From Pontibacter populi (lineage in GTDB: Bacteria > Bacteroidota > Bacteroidia > Cytophagales > Hymenobacteraceae), in contig NZ_JAHWXQ010000007.1 in NCBI RefSeq assembly GCF_019336435.1, positions 45,764 through 109,763 on the forward strand: a DNA stretch of 64,000 nucleotides, given 5' to 3'. The translations under genes and the position numbers were made by a program. Position 1 is the stretch's first letter, and every line of letters starts with the position of its first letter. Of the stretch, positions 34,774-43,191 are shown in pieces. Below the pieces are notes generated by a model that saw nothing but the letters and a program-made list of their open reading frames with translations, ran no database searches and was not told the DNA's origin.

Positions 34774-35520
34774 ATGTTATCGAAAGCAGTTATAAAGTAT
34801 ATAAACTCGTTGCAAGTAAAAAAATACCGCAACCAACACCAAGCCTTTGTGGTGGAGGGAGCAAAAAGTGTTATTGAATTACTGCAATCCGGTTTTGAAC
34901 TGCAGCATGTATACGTAACCGAAAGCTTTGCGAAAGAACATGCCAGGCTACTGGGTAAAGGTATAACTTATGAAGTTGTAACGGAAGCAGACCTGGTTCG
35001 TGCCGGCACTTATGCTACAAATAATGCTGCCCTGGCAGTAGCCCATATGCGCCGGTTGCCCGACCTTATAGTTGCGCCAACCGAACTGGTAATAGCTCTG
35101 GATGATATCCGCGACCCGGGCAACCTTGGAACTATTATCCGGATAGCGGATTGGTACGGCATAGAAAAAATAATCTGTTCTGAAAACTGCGCTGATTTTT
35201 ATAACCCAAAGGTAATTGCTGCTACTATGGGTTCTTTTACCCGCATGCAGGTGCATTATCTCAATCTCGAAAACTGGTTACAGCAACACACCACAACGCA
35301 TAGTATCTACGGTGCATCTTTAGCAGGCGAGAACATTCACCAGATGAAATTGCAGCCGCAGGGTATAGTTGTAATGGGCAACGAAGCCAACGGCATCCGA
35401 CCTGAAGTAGCAAAACAGGTAAATCAGCTTATCAAAATACCCGCTTTTGGCCATGCCGAGTCTTTAAATGTGGCTACGGCTACTGCCATCATCATGGATA
35501 ATTTCAGGCGCTGGGCATAA
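34774..35520 (+). CDS. TrmH/SpoU family RNA 2'-O-methyltransferase
   Basis: 248 residues. The N-terminal substrate-binding domain MLSKAVIKYINSLQVKKYRNQHQAFVVEGAKSVIELL is followed by the trefoil-knot SpoU domain with motif 1 DIRDPGNLGTIIRIADWYG, motif 2 VVMGNEANGIRPEV and motif 3 ESLNVATATAII. Methylates a ribose 2'-OH in rRNA or tRNA using SAM; the target is unknown. The N-terminus agrees with relatives, so the ATG at 34774 is right, and the gene starts 13 bp from the divergent TamL-like gene. Confidence 0.94.
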   Translation: MLSKAVIKYINSLQVKKYRNQHQAFVVEGAKSVIELLQSGFELQHVYVTESFAKEHARLLGKGITYEVVTEADLVRAGTYATNNAALAVAHMRRLPDLIVAPTELVIALDDIRDPGNLGTIIRIADWYGIEKIICSENCADFYNPKVIAATMGSFTRMQVHYLNLENWLQQHTTTHSIYGASLAGENIHQMKLQPQGIVVMGNEANGIRPEVAKQVNQLIKIPAFGHAESLNVATATAIIMDNFRRWA

Positions 35521-35539
35521 ACTATAACTTATAGTTAAT

Positions 35540-35570
35540 AAAAAAGAGAGCCCTAGACTAGAGCTCTCCT
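35540..35570 (-). terminator. terminator of the beta-barrel gene
   Basis: On the minus strand GAGAGC and GCTCTC pair with a 11-base interior that partly pairs, followed by TTTTTTA. It lies 31 bases after the stop at 35601. Confidence 0.75.
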
Positions 35571-35600
35571 TTAACACAATCAATTCACAAATTAAACTTC

Positions 35601-36725
35601 TTAATTAAGCAAACGGAAACCAAAGCTGATAACATTCACCTGCGGTCCGCGCTCTTCTTTAAAGAGGTCGTTCATGTTATACTTCACAAACAGGCTAAAG
35701 TTGTTGTAACCGATCACACCGGTAGCTCCATACTGGAAATCGCTCAGGTTAAAGCTGCCATGGTCTTTGTCTTTTGTAGAGTTACCTTCCTGCTCATATT
35801 TTACTTTGCTGTGGCTACCTAAACGGTAACCTGCAAAACCACCCGCACCAATATGGAAACCATCTTTGCCATTGGCGCGCTTAAATTTAAGCATCGGCAT
35901 TAGCGGTATGTTTATGCTTGAAGTAGCCAGTTTAGATTTCTCATAATTAATGTCCGCCACTTTCGTGAATTCTGTCACGTCATCATTATCCTGGATGATC
36001 ACGTTCTTATCAAACATATAGTTGTTGAACGCGAACTCTACGCCAGATACCAGGTAGAACGGACTCTTCTGACCACCGATCTGCGAGATCATGTGTGAGT
36101 TTAAGCTTACATAACGAGAGCCCATTGGCTTAAGGTCTGGCACGAATGAGGCGTTTTCCTTATCTATAAACGTGTTCAGGCCAAGGTCAATATCGAAATT
36201 GAAGCGGGTTGCCTTATAAATTTCTATGTGGTTGTCATCGTCAGAGTCGCCATCCTGGTCACCAATATTTACTTTGGTAGTATCGCCATCTTCTTCAATT
36301 TCCACATCAATCTTTATATTTCTGCCAACCTTAATCTGGTGATGTTCTTTGGTTACTTTGCCTTTAGCGTCGGTTTCCTGAATGGTAACATTTACTTCTT
36401 CCGCTTCATCTGTGTCACCTTCTTTGGTATTAAAGGTCACAGTCATTTGCTTCGGATTGCCGTCCTTCTCAGTAGCGCCTTCCATTTTATCAACCTGCTT
36501 TACGTAGTTGTTCAGTTCGCGCATCAGCGAGTCCAGGCTATAGTTCTGGAAAGCTTCGAGTTGCTTCATGTTCTTCAGTTGCAGGATCATTTTAGCGCCA
36601 TTGGCCATTTTCACAACGATGGTGTCCTGATTTCCGGCTCTTTTTGCAACGGTAAGACCGCCTTTGGCAGACACACCGGTAGCTGCGGCCATGCAGATGG
36701 CCATTACAAGTAGTATTCGTTTCAT
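35601..36725 (-). CDS. secreted beta-barrel-like protein in a sigma factor operon
   Basis: 374 residues: signal peptide MKRILLVMAICMAAATGVSA, a Lys/Glu/Asp-rich middle (about 40-165; runs of EEVNV, DGDTTKVN, DQDGDSDDDN), then a C-terminal part (about 170-374) with aromatic beta strands such as FNFDIDLGLNTF, HIGAGGFAGYRLGSHSKVKY and FSLFVKYNMNDLF, ending FGFRLLN. The tail looks like an 8-strand outer-membrane barrel. No specific family is recognised. It is the third gene after the ECF sigma factor and the putative anti-sigma gene, with a 12-bp gap, so it is probably a product or sensor of that system. Confidence 0.75.
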   Translation of the reverse strand: MKRILLVMAICMAAATGVSAKGGLTVAKRAGNQDTIVVKMANGAKMILQLKNMKQLEAFQNYSLDSLMRELNNYVKQVDKMEGATEKDGNPKQMTVTFNTKEGDTDEAEEVNVTIQETDAKGKVTKEHHQIKVGRNIKIDVEIEEDGDTTKVNIGDQDGDSDDDNHIEIYKATRFNFDIDLGLNTFIDKENASFVPDLKPMGSRYVSLNSHMISQIGGQKSPFYLVSGVEFAFNNYMFDKNVIIQDNDDVTEFTKVADINYEKSKLATSSINIPLMPMLKFKRANGKDGFHIGAGGFAGYRLGSHSKVKYEQEGNSTKDKDHGSFNLSDFQYGATGVIGYNNFSLFVKYNMNDLFKEERGPQVNVISFGFRLLN

Positions 36726-36737
36726 GGTTTTAAGGGA

Positions 36738-37598
36738 TTAGAGATTGATTACTTTTGAGATTTTTTGTTTTCCGATTTTTGTTTCGAGTGCAATTTTGCT
36801 TGCGTTAACGCCCAGGTCTGCGAAGTTTACCTGTTCTCCGTTAGAGAGATTTTTTACCTGTTTAAAGATGCTTTTTGCAAGGCGCTGCTTTTTCTGGAAA
36901 GAGTTGCTTTCTTCCGGCTCATCTGCCGCTGCCAGTGCAACCGGTTCCTCGTTAACAGTGCGCTTGATAATGATCTGAACCGGCTCGGCGCTGTTTGCTG
37001 AAGCAAAAGCAACCGGAGTTTGTACGGCAGTTGGTAACTGAGGCTCCTCCACCTGATGCGCTGGTTTAGTGGTTTGCTGTGCCAGCATAGTTTTATCTTC
37101 AGCTTTCACCCATTGCTGTTCAGCTTTTTTACGTGGTTTGGTAACCGGCTTTTTAATAGTAGTTTTTGCAGGCTCAGTAACTACAGCTGGTTCTTCAGTT
37201 ATGGTTGGTTCAACTATAGTTTGTTCCGGAGTTGCAGCAGCTATAGTTTGCTCTGTGCTCACGTCTGTTTTATCCGGATCTATAGTTTGTGCCGGCGCTA
37301 CAGCTTTCTTGCTTCCTAAGTCAACCTGTGCTATCGTTTGGTCCGTAACAGTTTGCGGCTGATTGTATTTTAGCACAACACCTACAGCCAACAATAAAGC
37401 AATGGCAGCTGCAATAGAGTAGTACAAAAATCCGTATCTGCGTTTTTCTTCGTGTTGCTCTGGTTGTATCTGCGGAGTTGCCTGTGGCATTTCTGCTTCC
37501 ATGCGTTCCTGCAGTCGGTTCCAGAGGTCAGCTGATGGCGTAGGAGCCATGCGGCCCAGGCGCTCATTAAATAATTTATCTACTTCTTCAAGTTCCAT
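36738..37598 (-). CDS. putative anti-sigma factor, single-pass membrane protein
   Basis: 286 residues. A cytosolic N-terminus (about 1-52; MELEEVDKLFNERLGRMAPTPSADLWNRLQERME) resembles anti-sigma partner domains of Bacteroidota; one transmembrane helix follows (about 55-72, YSIAAAIALLLAVGVVLKY), then a long Pro/Thr/Glu-rich periplasmic linker (about 80-190) and a basic helical end (KKQRLAKSIFKQVKNL). It lies 15 bp downstream of the ECF sigma gene, hence the role. The linker DNA contains one AACTATAGTT and further CTATAGTTTG copies, read as repeated QTI/TIV. No zinc anti-sigma motif is seen. Confidence 0.72.
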   Translation of the reverse strand: MELEEVDKLFNERLGRMAPTPSADLWNRLQERMEAEMPQATPQIQPEQHEEKRRYGFLYYSIAAAIALLLAVGVVLKYNQPQTVTDQTIAQVDLGSKKAVAPAQTIDPDKTDVSTEQTIAAATPEQTIVEPTITEEPAVVTEPAKTTIKKPVTKPRKKAEQQWVKAEDKTMLAQQTTKPAHQVEEPQLPTAVQTPVAFASANSAEPVQIIIKRTVNEEPVALAAADEPEESNSFQKKQRLAKSIFKQVKNLSNGEQVNFADLGVNASKIALETKIGKQKISKVINL

Positions 37599-37613
37599 AA
37601 TTTTCCTCCTTTC

Positions 37614-38147
37614 TTAGCTGGCAATTGCTTCCTGCCCGGTCAGTCTTTTTTGTAACATGGCTCGGGCCTTGCTAAGTTGTGATTTTGATGTTCCTTCTGT
37701 TATGTTCAGCATGTCGGCGATCTCTTTATGCGAGTAGCCTTCAATAGCATATAAGTTAAACACGGCTCTGTAGCCGGCTGGTAGCGTGTGTAATAATCCT
37801 AACAGTTCGCCTTCGTTCAGGTCATGGTCTGCGCCGCCGGTTCCTGCAATCTGCGTGTAGCCATCTTCTATGGCCAGGTGCAGCGGTTCTTTCTTTCTTA
37901 AAAAGCCTAGTGCTTCGTTTACCATAATGCGGCGTACCCACCCTTCAAAACTTCCTTTGGCTTCAAACCGGTCTATGTTCTGATAAATCTTCATAAACCC
38001 GTTCAGTAAAGCTTCTTCGGCATCCATTTCGTTTTTAAGGTAGCGCAGACAAACCCCGTACATCTGTGACGCATAGCGCTCGTAAAGCACCTTCTGCGCT
38101 TTACTGTCAGCCTGCTGGCATCCTGCTATTAATTCTGACTCTGTCAC
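37614..38147 (-). CDS. ECF-type RNA polymerase sigma factor
   Basis: 177 residues with region 2 (RYASQMYGVCLRYLKNEMDAEEALLNGFMKIYQNIDRF, about 24-61, then GSFEGWVRRIMVNEALGFLRKK) and region 4 (GLLHTLPAGYRAVFNLYAIEGYSHKEIADMLNITEGTSKSQLSKARAMLQKRL, about 118-170). No region 1 or 3, as in extracytoplasmic function sigma factors. It should direct RNA polymerase to its own operon and a small regulon, held by the membrane protein encoded next. It is the first gene of the three-gene run. Upstream is a 690-bp gene-free region. Confidence 0.94.
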   Translation of the reverse strand: MTESELIAGCQQADSKAQKVLYERYASQMYGVCLRYLKNEMDAEEALLNGFMKIYQNIDRFEAKGSFEGWVRRIMVNEALGFLRKKEPLHLAIEDGYTQIAGTGGADHDLNEGELLGLLHTLPAGYRAVFNLYAIEGYSHKEIADMLNITEGTSKSQLSKARAMLQKRLTGQEAIAS

Positions 38148-38453
38148 GCTGGGTAAAAGTTTAACTTATAATCTACTCGTTGTCTTGTTAATCGTCTCAG
38201 CGTTTTGCTGCGCTTCTGAACCTAAGATGTAAGGTTTAGGCTGGAGGTTGCCTGAGGGATTATAAATTTCTTCTTTTTTTTAGATATAGCCTTATCACTA
38301 ACTATAAATAATTGATTATCAACTATAAATATTTTAAATATCAGGAAATAAAATGTATGGGATAGACTTCCTGGTATTTATAAGCTGATTATCCAGAAAG
38401 GAAAGATTACGCGCAAAGCAATGTATTGCCGATGTACTCAGCTTAAACAAAGT

Positions 38454-38536
38454 TGCTATCTCAACAAAAGGAGAGTTCTGTACAGAATACCTTTGAGTAA
38501 ATCCGAATCAGATATCTAACGATGTTCGAAATGACA
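38454..38536. repeat. inverted-repeat element, decayed copy
   Basis: The left end TGCTATCTCAACAAAAGGAG matches the left end of the 56772 copy at most positions (about 21 of 26 over the full end), and the right end TTCGAAATGACAGTTTGG matches the terminal unit and its flank at 8182-8200. The middle has diverged. Confidence 0.6.
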
Positions 38537-38693
38537 GTTTGGAAAACAAAACTTGATACGTTGACGACATTGAAGGAAAGTACGCTATGGATAAGCGAAC
38601 TATAGATAAGTATTACAACTATAGCTATACTATGTTAGGGTTGCTACGTTTAGGAAACTATAGTTTGTGAAGATTGAAACGGCTTAAAAACAT

Positions 38694-38721
38694 AAAAGGC
38701 TCTCCGGGAGGAGAACCTTTT
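38694..38721 (-). terminator. terminator of the esterase gene
   Basis: AAAGGCTCTCC and GGAGAACCTTT pair over 11 bp with one G-U pair around GGGA. The minus strand ends in TTTT, 113 bases after the esterase stop. Confidence 0.7.
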
Positions 38722-38833
38722 AGTAAGTTTATGAAAATATAATTTTCAACTTTTAGCCATACATACTAACGGGGTAGTTGCAGGAAGGTTACATTCATCT
38801 GAAAATTTGTGCAATTTTTTTCAGAAAGTTTCC

Positions 38834-39556
38834 TTACTGCGCCGTTTCCTGCATTACGATCGGTTCCAGAGCATCCCAAACATTCTCTGTTAGTATTTTC
38901 TGTCCTTCCTCTGTTGGGTGAATGCCATCATTCTGATTCAGTTCAGGGTTACCGGCTACGCCTTCGAGTAAGAACGGAATCAAAGTAACATTCTCATCTT
39001 TCTGCAGCCTTGTAAATACTTCCCCAAACGAACGGGTATATTTCTGGCCCATACTCGGTGGTAACATCATACCGGCTAAAACAATCTCAACATCCGGATT
39101 CTTGGCCCTAACCTTTTCAATGATCGTTTTAAGGTTCTTGTACGTACTTTCCGGATCAATGCCGCGAAGGCCGTCGTTTGCGCCCAGTTCCAGTACAAAA
39201 ATATCAACAGGCTTTTTGAGTAGCCAATCAATACGGCTCTTGCCACCAGCTGATGTTTCGCCGCTCACTCCGGCATTAACTACTTTATAAGGTAGGTCAA
39301 GTGAGTCCAGGCGTTGCTGAATTAGCGCCGGAAAAGCCTGTTGTGGCTCCAGACCATAACCTGCTGTTAAGCTGTTTCCGAAGAACAGGATCACTTTTGT
39401 TTCTTCCTTTTTTGCATCTGTTTTATTGCCCTCCATATTTCCGGCCACAGCTTCCTGCCCGGCTGCTGTTTGTTCTGTAGAGCTTTCCGATTGGCTGCAA
39501 CCAACTATAGTTAAGCTTAGTACCAGGGCCCTGATCCAATTATTATTTAACTTCAC
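38834..39556 (-). CDS. SGNH/GDSL esterase lipoprotein, TesA-like
   Basis: 240 residues. Lipoprotein signal ending in IVGC (Cys about 20), a low-complexity spacer rich in Glu/Ala/Lys, then an SGNH hydrolase: block I ILFFGNSLTAGYGL (nucleophile Ser in GNS), block II NAGVSGETSAGG, block III LELGANDGLRG and block V DGIHPTEEG (Asp and His of the triad). It corresponds to E. coli TesA/arylesterase in sequence and context, being divergent from a ybbA-ybbP-like ABC transporter. It acts on acyl esters at the envelope; the lipid anchor differs from periplasmic TesA. It contains a perfect AACTATAGTT (TIV). Confidence 0.93.
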   Translation of the reverse strand: MKLNNNWIRALVLSLTIVGCSQSESSTEQTAAGQEAVAGNMEGNKTDAKKEETKVILFFGNSLTAGYGLEPQQAFPALIQQRLDSLDLPYKVVNAGVSGETSAGGKSRIDWLLKKPVDIFVLELGANDGLRGIDPESTYKNLKTIIEKVRAKNPDVEIVLAGMMLPPSMGQKYTRSFGEVFTRLQKDENVTLIPFLLEGVAGNPELNQNDGIHPTEEGQKILTENVWDALEPIVMQETAQ

Positions 39557-39695
39557 GGTTTATCTATTTAGTTGTAATTTTATACCTTAATACCTGTTAA
39601 ACAAGCAACGAACTTAAACAGTTATTACGTTTTAGCCAAACATCAGATCCTGTGCCTGCGTTTTTCTCAGGTATACACCTTATAATCTAACGACA

Positions 39696-40397
39696 TTGTC
39701 TACTATACTTGATATCCAGAACCTGACCAAAACCTACGACTCCGGCGACCGCCACCTTACGGTACTGCAGGACATTAACTTCGCGCTGCAAGCCGGCGAC
39801 ACCTGTTCTATAGTTGGGCCTTCAGGGAGTGGTAAAACCACGCTGCTTGGCTTATGTGCTGGCCTCGACAGGGCAAGTTCCGGTTCTGTTATTCTGAATG
39901 GGGTGAAACTTGACAATATGAGCGAAGATGAGCGTGCGCAGGTTCGGAACATGTATGTAGGATTTGTATTCCAGAATTTCCAGCTGATACCGACTTTAAC
40001 AGCCCTTGAAAATGTGATGGTGCCGCTGGAGCTACGGGGCGAGCGAAATGTACAGAAACAGGCGCTGGAGTTATTAGGCCGCGTTGGGCTGGCAGAACGC
40101 TCCGATCATTACCCGACACAACTTTCTGGTGGAGAGCAACAGCGTGTATCTATAGCCAGGGCATTTTCTAACAGACCAACTATCCTTTTTGCAGATGAGC
40201 CAACCGGAAACCTGGACGAGGAAACAGGCACACGCGTAGAGCAATTGCTTTTCGACCTGAATAAAGAAGCCGGAACCACACTGGTACTGGTAACACACGA
40301 CCTGGAACTGGCAGAAAAAACGAACCGTATCATCCGTATCAAAGGAGGGCTTATAGTTTCTGACCAGGTGACTGCGTTAATGAATAATGGTCAATGA
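39696..40397 (+). CDS. ABC transporter ATP-binding protein, YbbA/LolD type
   Basis: 233 residues with all ATPase motifs: Walker A GPSGSGKTT near 40, Q-loop in FVFQNFQLIPTLTALENVMVPLEL, signature LSGGEQQRVSIARAF near 145, Walker B ILFADEPTGNLDEE near 165 and the switch histidine in LVLVTHDLELAE. It belongs to the MacB/LolD/FtsE group that works with FtsX-type permeases. The start is TTG at 39696 (MSTILDIQNLTKTY); the family N-terminus begins there. The permease gene follows after 75 bp of low-complexity sequence. Transport, or mechanical release of envelope components, is inferred. Confidence 0.94.
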   Translation: MSTILDIQNLTKTYDSGDRHLTVLQDINFALQAGDTCSIVGPSGSGKTTLLGLCAGLDRASSGSVILNGVKLDNMSEDERAQVRNMYVGFVFQNFQLIPTLTALENVMVPLELRGERNVQKQALELLGRVGLAERSDHYPTQLSGGEQQRVSIARAFSNRPTILFADEPTGNLDEETGTRVEQLLFDLNKEAGTTLVLVTHDLELAEKTNRIIRIKGGLIVSDQVTALMNNGQ

Positions 40398-40466
40398 GTA
40401 AAGACGAATAACTCATTAAAATTAGACCAGCTTATTATTCATTAATCATTATTAACTAATCATCAC
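40384..40466. repeat. low-complexity word repeat, ATTAATCATTATT type
   Basis: Reiterated short words (AATAATGGTCAATGAGTAAAG, GAATAACTCATT, TTATTATTCATTAATCATT, AACTAATCATC) fill the gap between the two ABC genes. The text is close to the alaS-gatB gap at 22636-22700. Confidence 0.55.
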
Positions 40467-40472
40467 AACCCC

Positions 40473-43046
40473 GTGTCTGATAACTATATACACCTTCCTG
40501 ATAAATCTAAACTTAACCTGCGCTGGTTGCTGCTGATGGCATGGCGCGACAGTCGCCGGAACCGTGGCAAACTGGCGCTGTTCATATCATCTATAGTTCT
40601 GGGCATAGCGGCGTTGGTGGCTATCAATTCGTTCAGCGACAACCTGAAAACGGATATAGACAAACAGGCAAAGTCACTGATTGGCGCGGATCTGGTAATG
40701 GCTGGTAACAAACCACCGGAAGGAGAGATCAAAGCGCTGATCGATTCCATATCAGTGGGCGGGGACAGGTCTGATGAAGTGCGCTTTGTTTCGATGGTAT
40801 TTTTTAATGCCTCGCAAAGTACACGCCTGGTGCAGGTAAGAGCCCTGGAAGGCGGCTTTCCGTACTATGGCGCTATTGAAACCGAGCCTGTAGAAGCAAG
40901 CAGGAACTTTAGAAAGGCAAGAAGGGCACTGGTTGACAATACCTTACTACTCCAATTCAATACCAAACCTGGTGATTCGATCAGGGTTGGCAATCTTACG
41001 TTTGAGATCGCGGGCGCATTAAACAAAATTCCGGGGCAATCGGCTGTTACGGCAACTATAGCCCCGGCGGTTTACATTCCAAGAGAGTATCTGGAAGCTA
41101 CTGGATTATTACAGAAAGGCAGTCGCATCAGCTATTATCATTACTTTAAGCTACCTGCCAAAACCGATGCCGACAAACTGGTAAAAAAACTGGAACCACG
41201 CCTGGACGAAGATGGGATTGCCTTTGATACCGTAAAAAGCCGACAGGAGAGCACCGGTAAAGCCTACAGCGATCTGGCAAGTTTCCTGGCTCTGGTTGGG
41301 TTTGTGGCTTTGTTGCTGGGTTGTGTAGGTGTAGCAAGTGCTGTGCATGTGTACATCCGCGAAAAACTGGCAACTATAGGCGTATTGCGCTGCATCGGGG
41401 TTAGCGGCAAACAGGCTTTCTTGATATATTTATTCCAGGTTATGGCCATGGGATTGATCGGGGCTGTTATAGGAGCTATTCTTGGCAGCCTGATACAATT
41501 GTACTTACCACAGCTGTTCCAGGCTTTCCTTCCTGTTGAAGTTACCGTTTCAGTATCGTGGGCTGCTATTGCAGAAGGTATTGGCATTGGCGTGCTGGTG
41601 TCGGTTTTGTTTGCGCTGCTGCCGTTGCTAACGATACGCAATGTTTCCCCGATTATCACCCTGCGCTCCAGTGTAGAGCACCTTACCAACCAGAAAGACC
41701 CATTACGCTTAGCTGTTTATGGGTTGATTCTGATGTTTGTGCTGGTATTCGCTTATTTTCAGTTAGGTACCTGGCTGCGGGCGCTGGCTTTTACAGGTGG
41801 TGTTGTAGTTGGGTTTATGGTGCTAGCATTGCTGGCGCGCGGCATGATGTGGCTGGTAAAACGATTCTTCCCGGTAAACTGGGGCTACGTATGGCGCCAG
41901 AGCCTTGCCAACTTGTACCGCCCAAATAACCAGACCTTGTTGCTGACAGTTTCTATTGGTTTAGGCACTGCGCTTATTGCTACGTTGGTGCTGATGCAGC
42001 GCCTGTTGATCTCAGAAGTTGCCATTGCCGGCAGCGAACATCAGCCTAACCTGGTATTATTCGATATTCAGACTGCTCAGAAACAGGGCGTGGTAGATAT
42101 GACCAGAGCCGAAGGGTTGCCAGTGCAGCAGTTAGTACCTGTTGTGACTATGCGCCTCGAGGAAATGAATGGCCTTACCGGAAACGATGTGCGCAAGGAT
42201 ACCACTCTAGAGATACCGGACTGGGCATTTACCCGCGAATACCGCGTGACCTACCGTGATACTTTAATTGATTCGGAATCCACTGCTGAAGGGGAGTGGA
42301 AAGGAGAGGTTTCAGAAGATACCGAGGTTATACCGATCTCATTAGAAGACAGATATGCCGAACGGCTTAAAGTAAAACTTGGCGATACGATGGTGTTTAA
42401 CGTGCAGGGTGCTTTAATGAAAACTCGTGTGGCGCATCTCCGCGAAATAGAATGGAACCGTGTGCAAAGTAACTTCCTGGTACTTTTCCCGAAAGGCGTG
42501 CTGGAAGATGCTCCCCAGTTTTATATCCTGATGACGCGTACAAAATCTGATCAGCAATCAGCTGATTTTCAACGTGCCCTTGTGCAGCATTTTCCGAATG
42601 TTTCTGCCATAGATTTAGACCTTATTTTACAGACGCTGGATGATATTTTGGGCAAGATCTCTTTTGTTATCCGGTTCATGGCATTGTTCAGTATCAGTAC
42701 GGGCTTATTGGTACTGATAGGCTCTGTCAATATCAGTAAATTCCAGCGGGTACAGGAAAGTGTACTGCTACGTACCTTAGGCGCCAGTCGCAAACAGATT
42801 TTAACTATAACAGCCTTCGAATACTTGCTGCTGGGTGCGCTGGCCTCTGGTACAGGTGTGGTACTGGCAGTACTTGCCAGTTGGGCGCTGGCAGTGTTCA
42901 GCTTCGAAGTAAGTTTTGTGCCGGTACTATGGCCATTAATTCCGGTATTTATCGGCATTACGCTGCTTACAGTAATTATAGGCATTCTGAACAGCCGAGG
43001 CATTTTAAGCAGGCCACCGTTGGAGGTACTTCGCCGCGAAGTATAG
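40473..43046 (+). CDS. ABC transporter permease with two FtsX domains, YbbP-like
   Basis: 857 residues from a GTG at 40473 (MSDNYIHLPDKSKL). The N-terminal helix (about 31-50) follows WRDSRRNRGKLALF; the first FtsX domain (about 265-400) has LVGFVALLLGCVGVASAVHVYIREKLATIGVLRCIG; a central pair of helices lies near 410-460; the second FtsX domain (about 735-850) ends with LNSRGILSRPPLEVLRREV. The large periplasmic loops between match the YbbP family. Together with the ATPase upstream it forms the partner of the TesA-like esterase gene, the order also seen in E. coli. Function of the system is unresolved; lipid or lipoprotein handling is an inference. Confidence 0.92.
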   Translation: MSDNYIHLPDKSKLNLRWLLLMAWRDSRRNRGKLALFISSIVLGIAALVAINSFSDNLKTDIDKQAKSLIGADLVMAGNKPPEGEIKALIDSISVGGDRSDEVRFVSMVFFNASQSTRLVQVRALEGGFPYYGAIETEPVEASRNFRKARRALVDNTLLLQFNTKPGDSIRVGNLTFEIAGALNKIPGQSAVTATIAPAVYIPREYLEATGLLQKGSRISYYHYFKLPAKTDADKLVKKLEPRLDEDGIAFDTVKSRQESTGKAYSDLASFLALVGFVALLLGCVGVASAVHVYIREKLATIGVLRCIGVSGKQAFLIYLFQVMAMGLIGAVIGAILGSLIQLYLPQLFQAFLPVEVTVSVSWAAIAEGIGIGVLVSVLFALLPLLTIRNVSPIITLRSSVEHLTNQKDPLRLAVYGLILMFVLVFAYFQLGTWLRALAFTGGVVVGFMVLALLARGMMWLVKRFFPVNWGYVWRQSLANLYRPNNQTLLLTVSIGLGTALIATLVLMQRLLISEVAIAGSEHQPNLVLFDIQTAQKQGVVDMTRAEGLPVQQLVPVVTMRLEEMNGLTGNDVRKDTTLEIPDWAFTREYRVTYRDTLIDSESTAEGEWKGEVSEDTEVIPISLEDRYAERLKVKLGDTMVFNVQGALMKTRVAHLREIEWNRVQSNFLVLFPKGVLEDAPQFYILMTRTKSDQQSADFQRALVQHFPNVSAIDLDLILQTLDDILGKISFVIRFMALFSISTGLLVLIGSVNISKFQRVQESVLLRTLGASRKQILTITAFEYLLLGALASGTGVVLAVLASWALAVFSFEVSFVPVLWPLIPVFIGITLLTVIIGILNSRGILSRPPLEVLRREV

Positions 43047-43191
43047 TTGCCAGATCGATTTTTTTAATTTCGACCATTTATTGAGCCTTTTAGACCCGGC
43101 TTTATTGTTAGAAAGTAACCTTCAGCTTGTTGCAGCTGTAAACCTATAGTTCCGGCAGGGGCATCGCTTAACCGGAACTATAAATCTAACT

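Larger units (their letters stand above)
38148..38833. other. gene-free region between sigma factor and esterase
   Basis: About 690 AT-rich bases without a credible gene. It holds TATAGTT/AACTATA half-sites (for example near 38315, 38592 and 38620), one perfect AACTATAGTT at 38656, a decayed inverted-repeat element (38454-38536) and the terminator of the esterase gene. Control sequences of the sigma operon must lie at the left end. Confidence 0.7.

Noticed and set aside
40109..40342. Minus-strand frames inside the ABC ATPase and other long antisense frames
   Set aside because: They are shadows of well-supported genes with full motif sets on the opposite strand.
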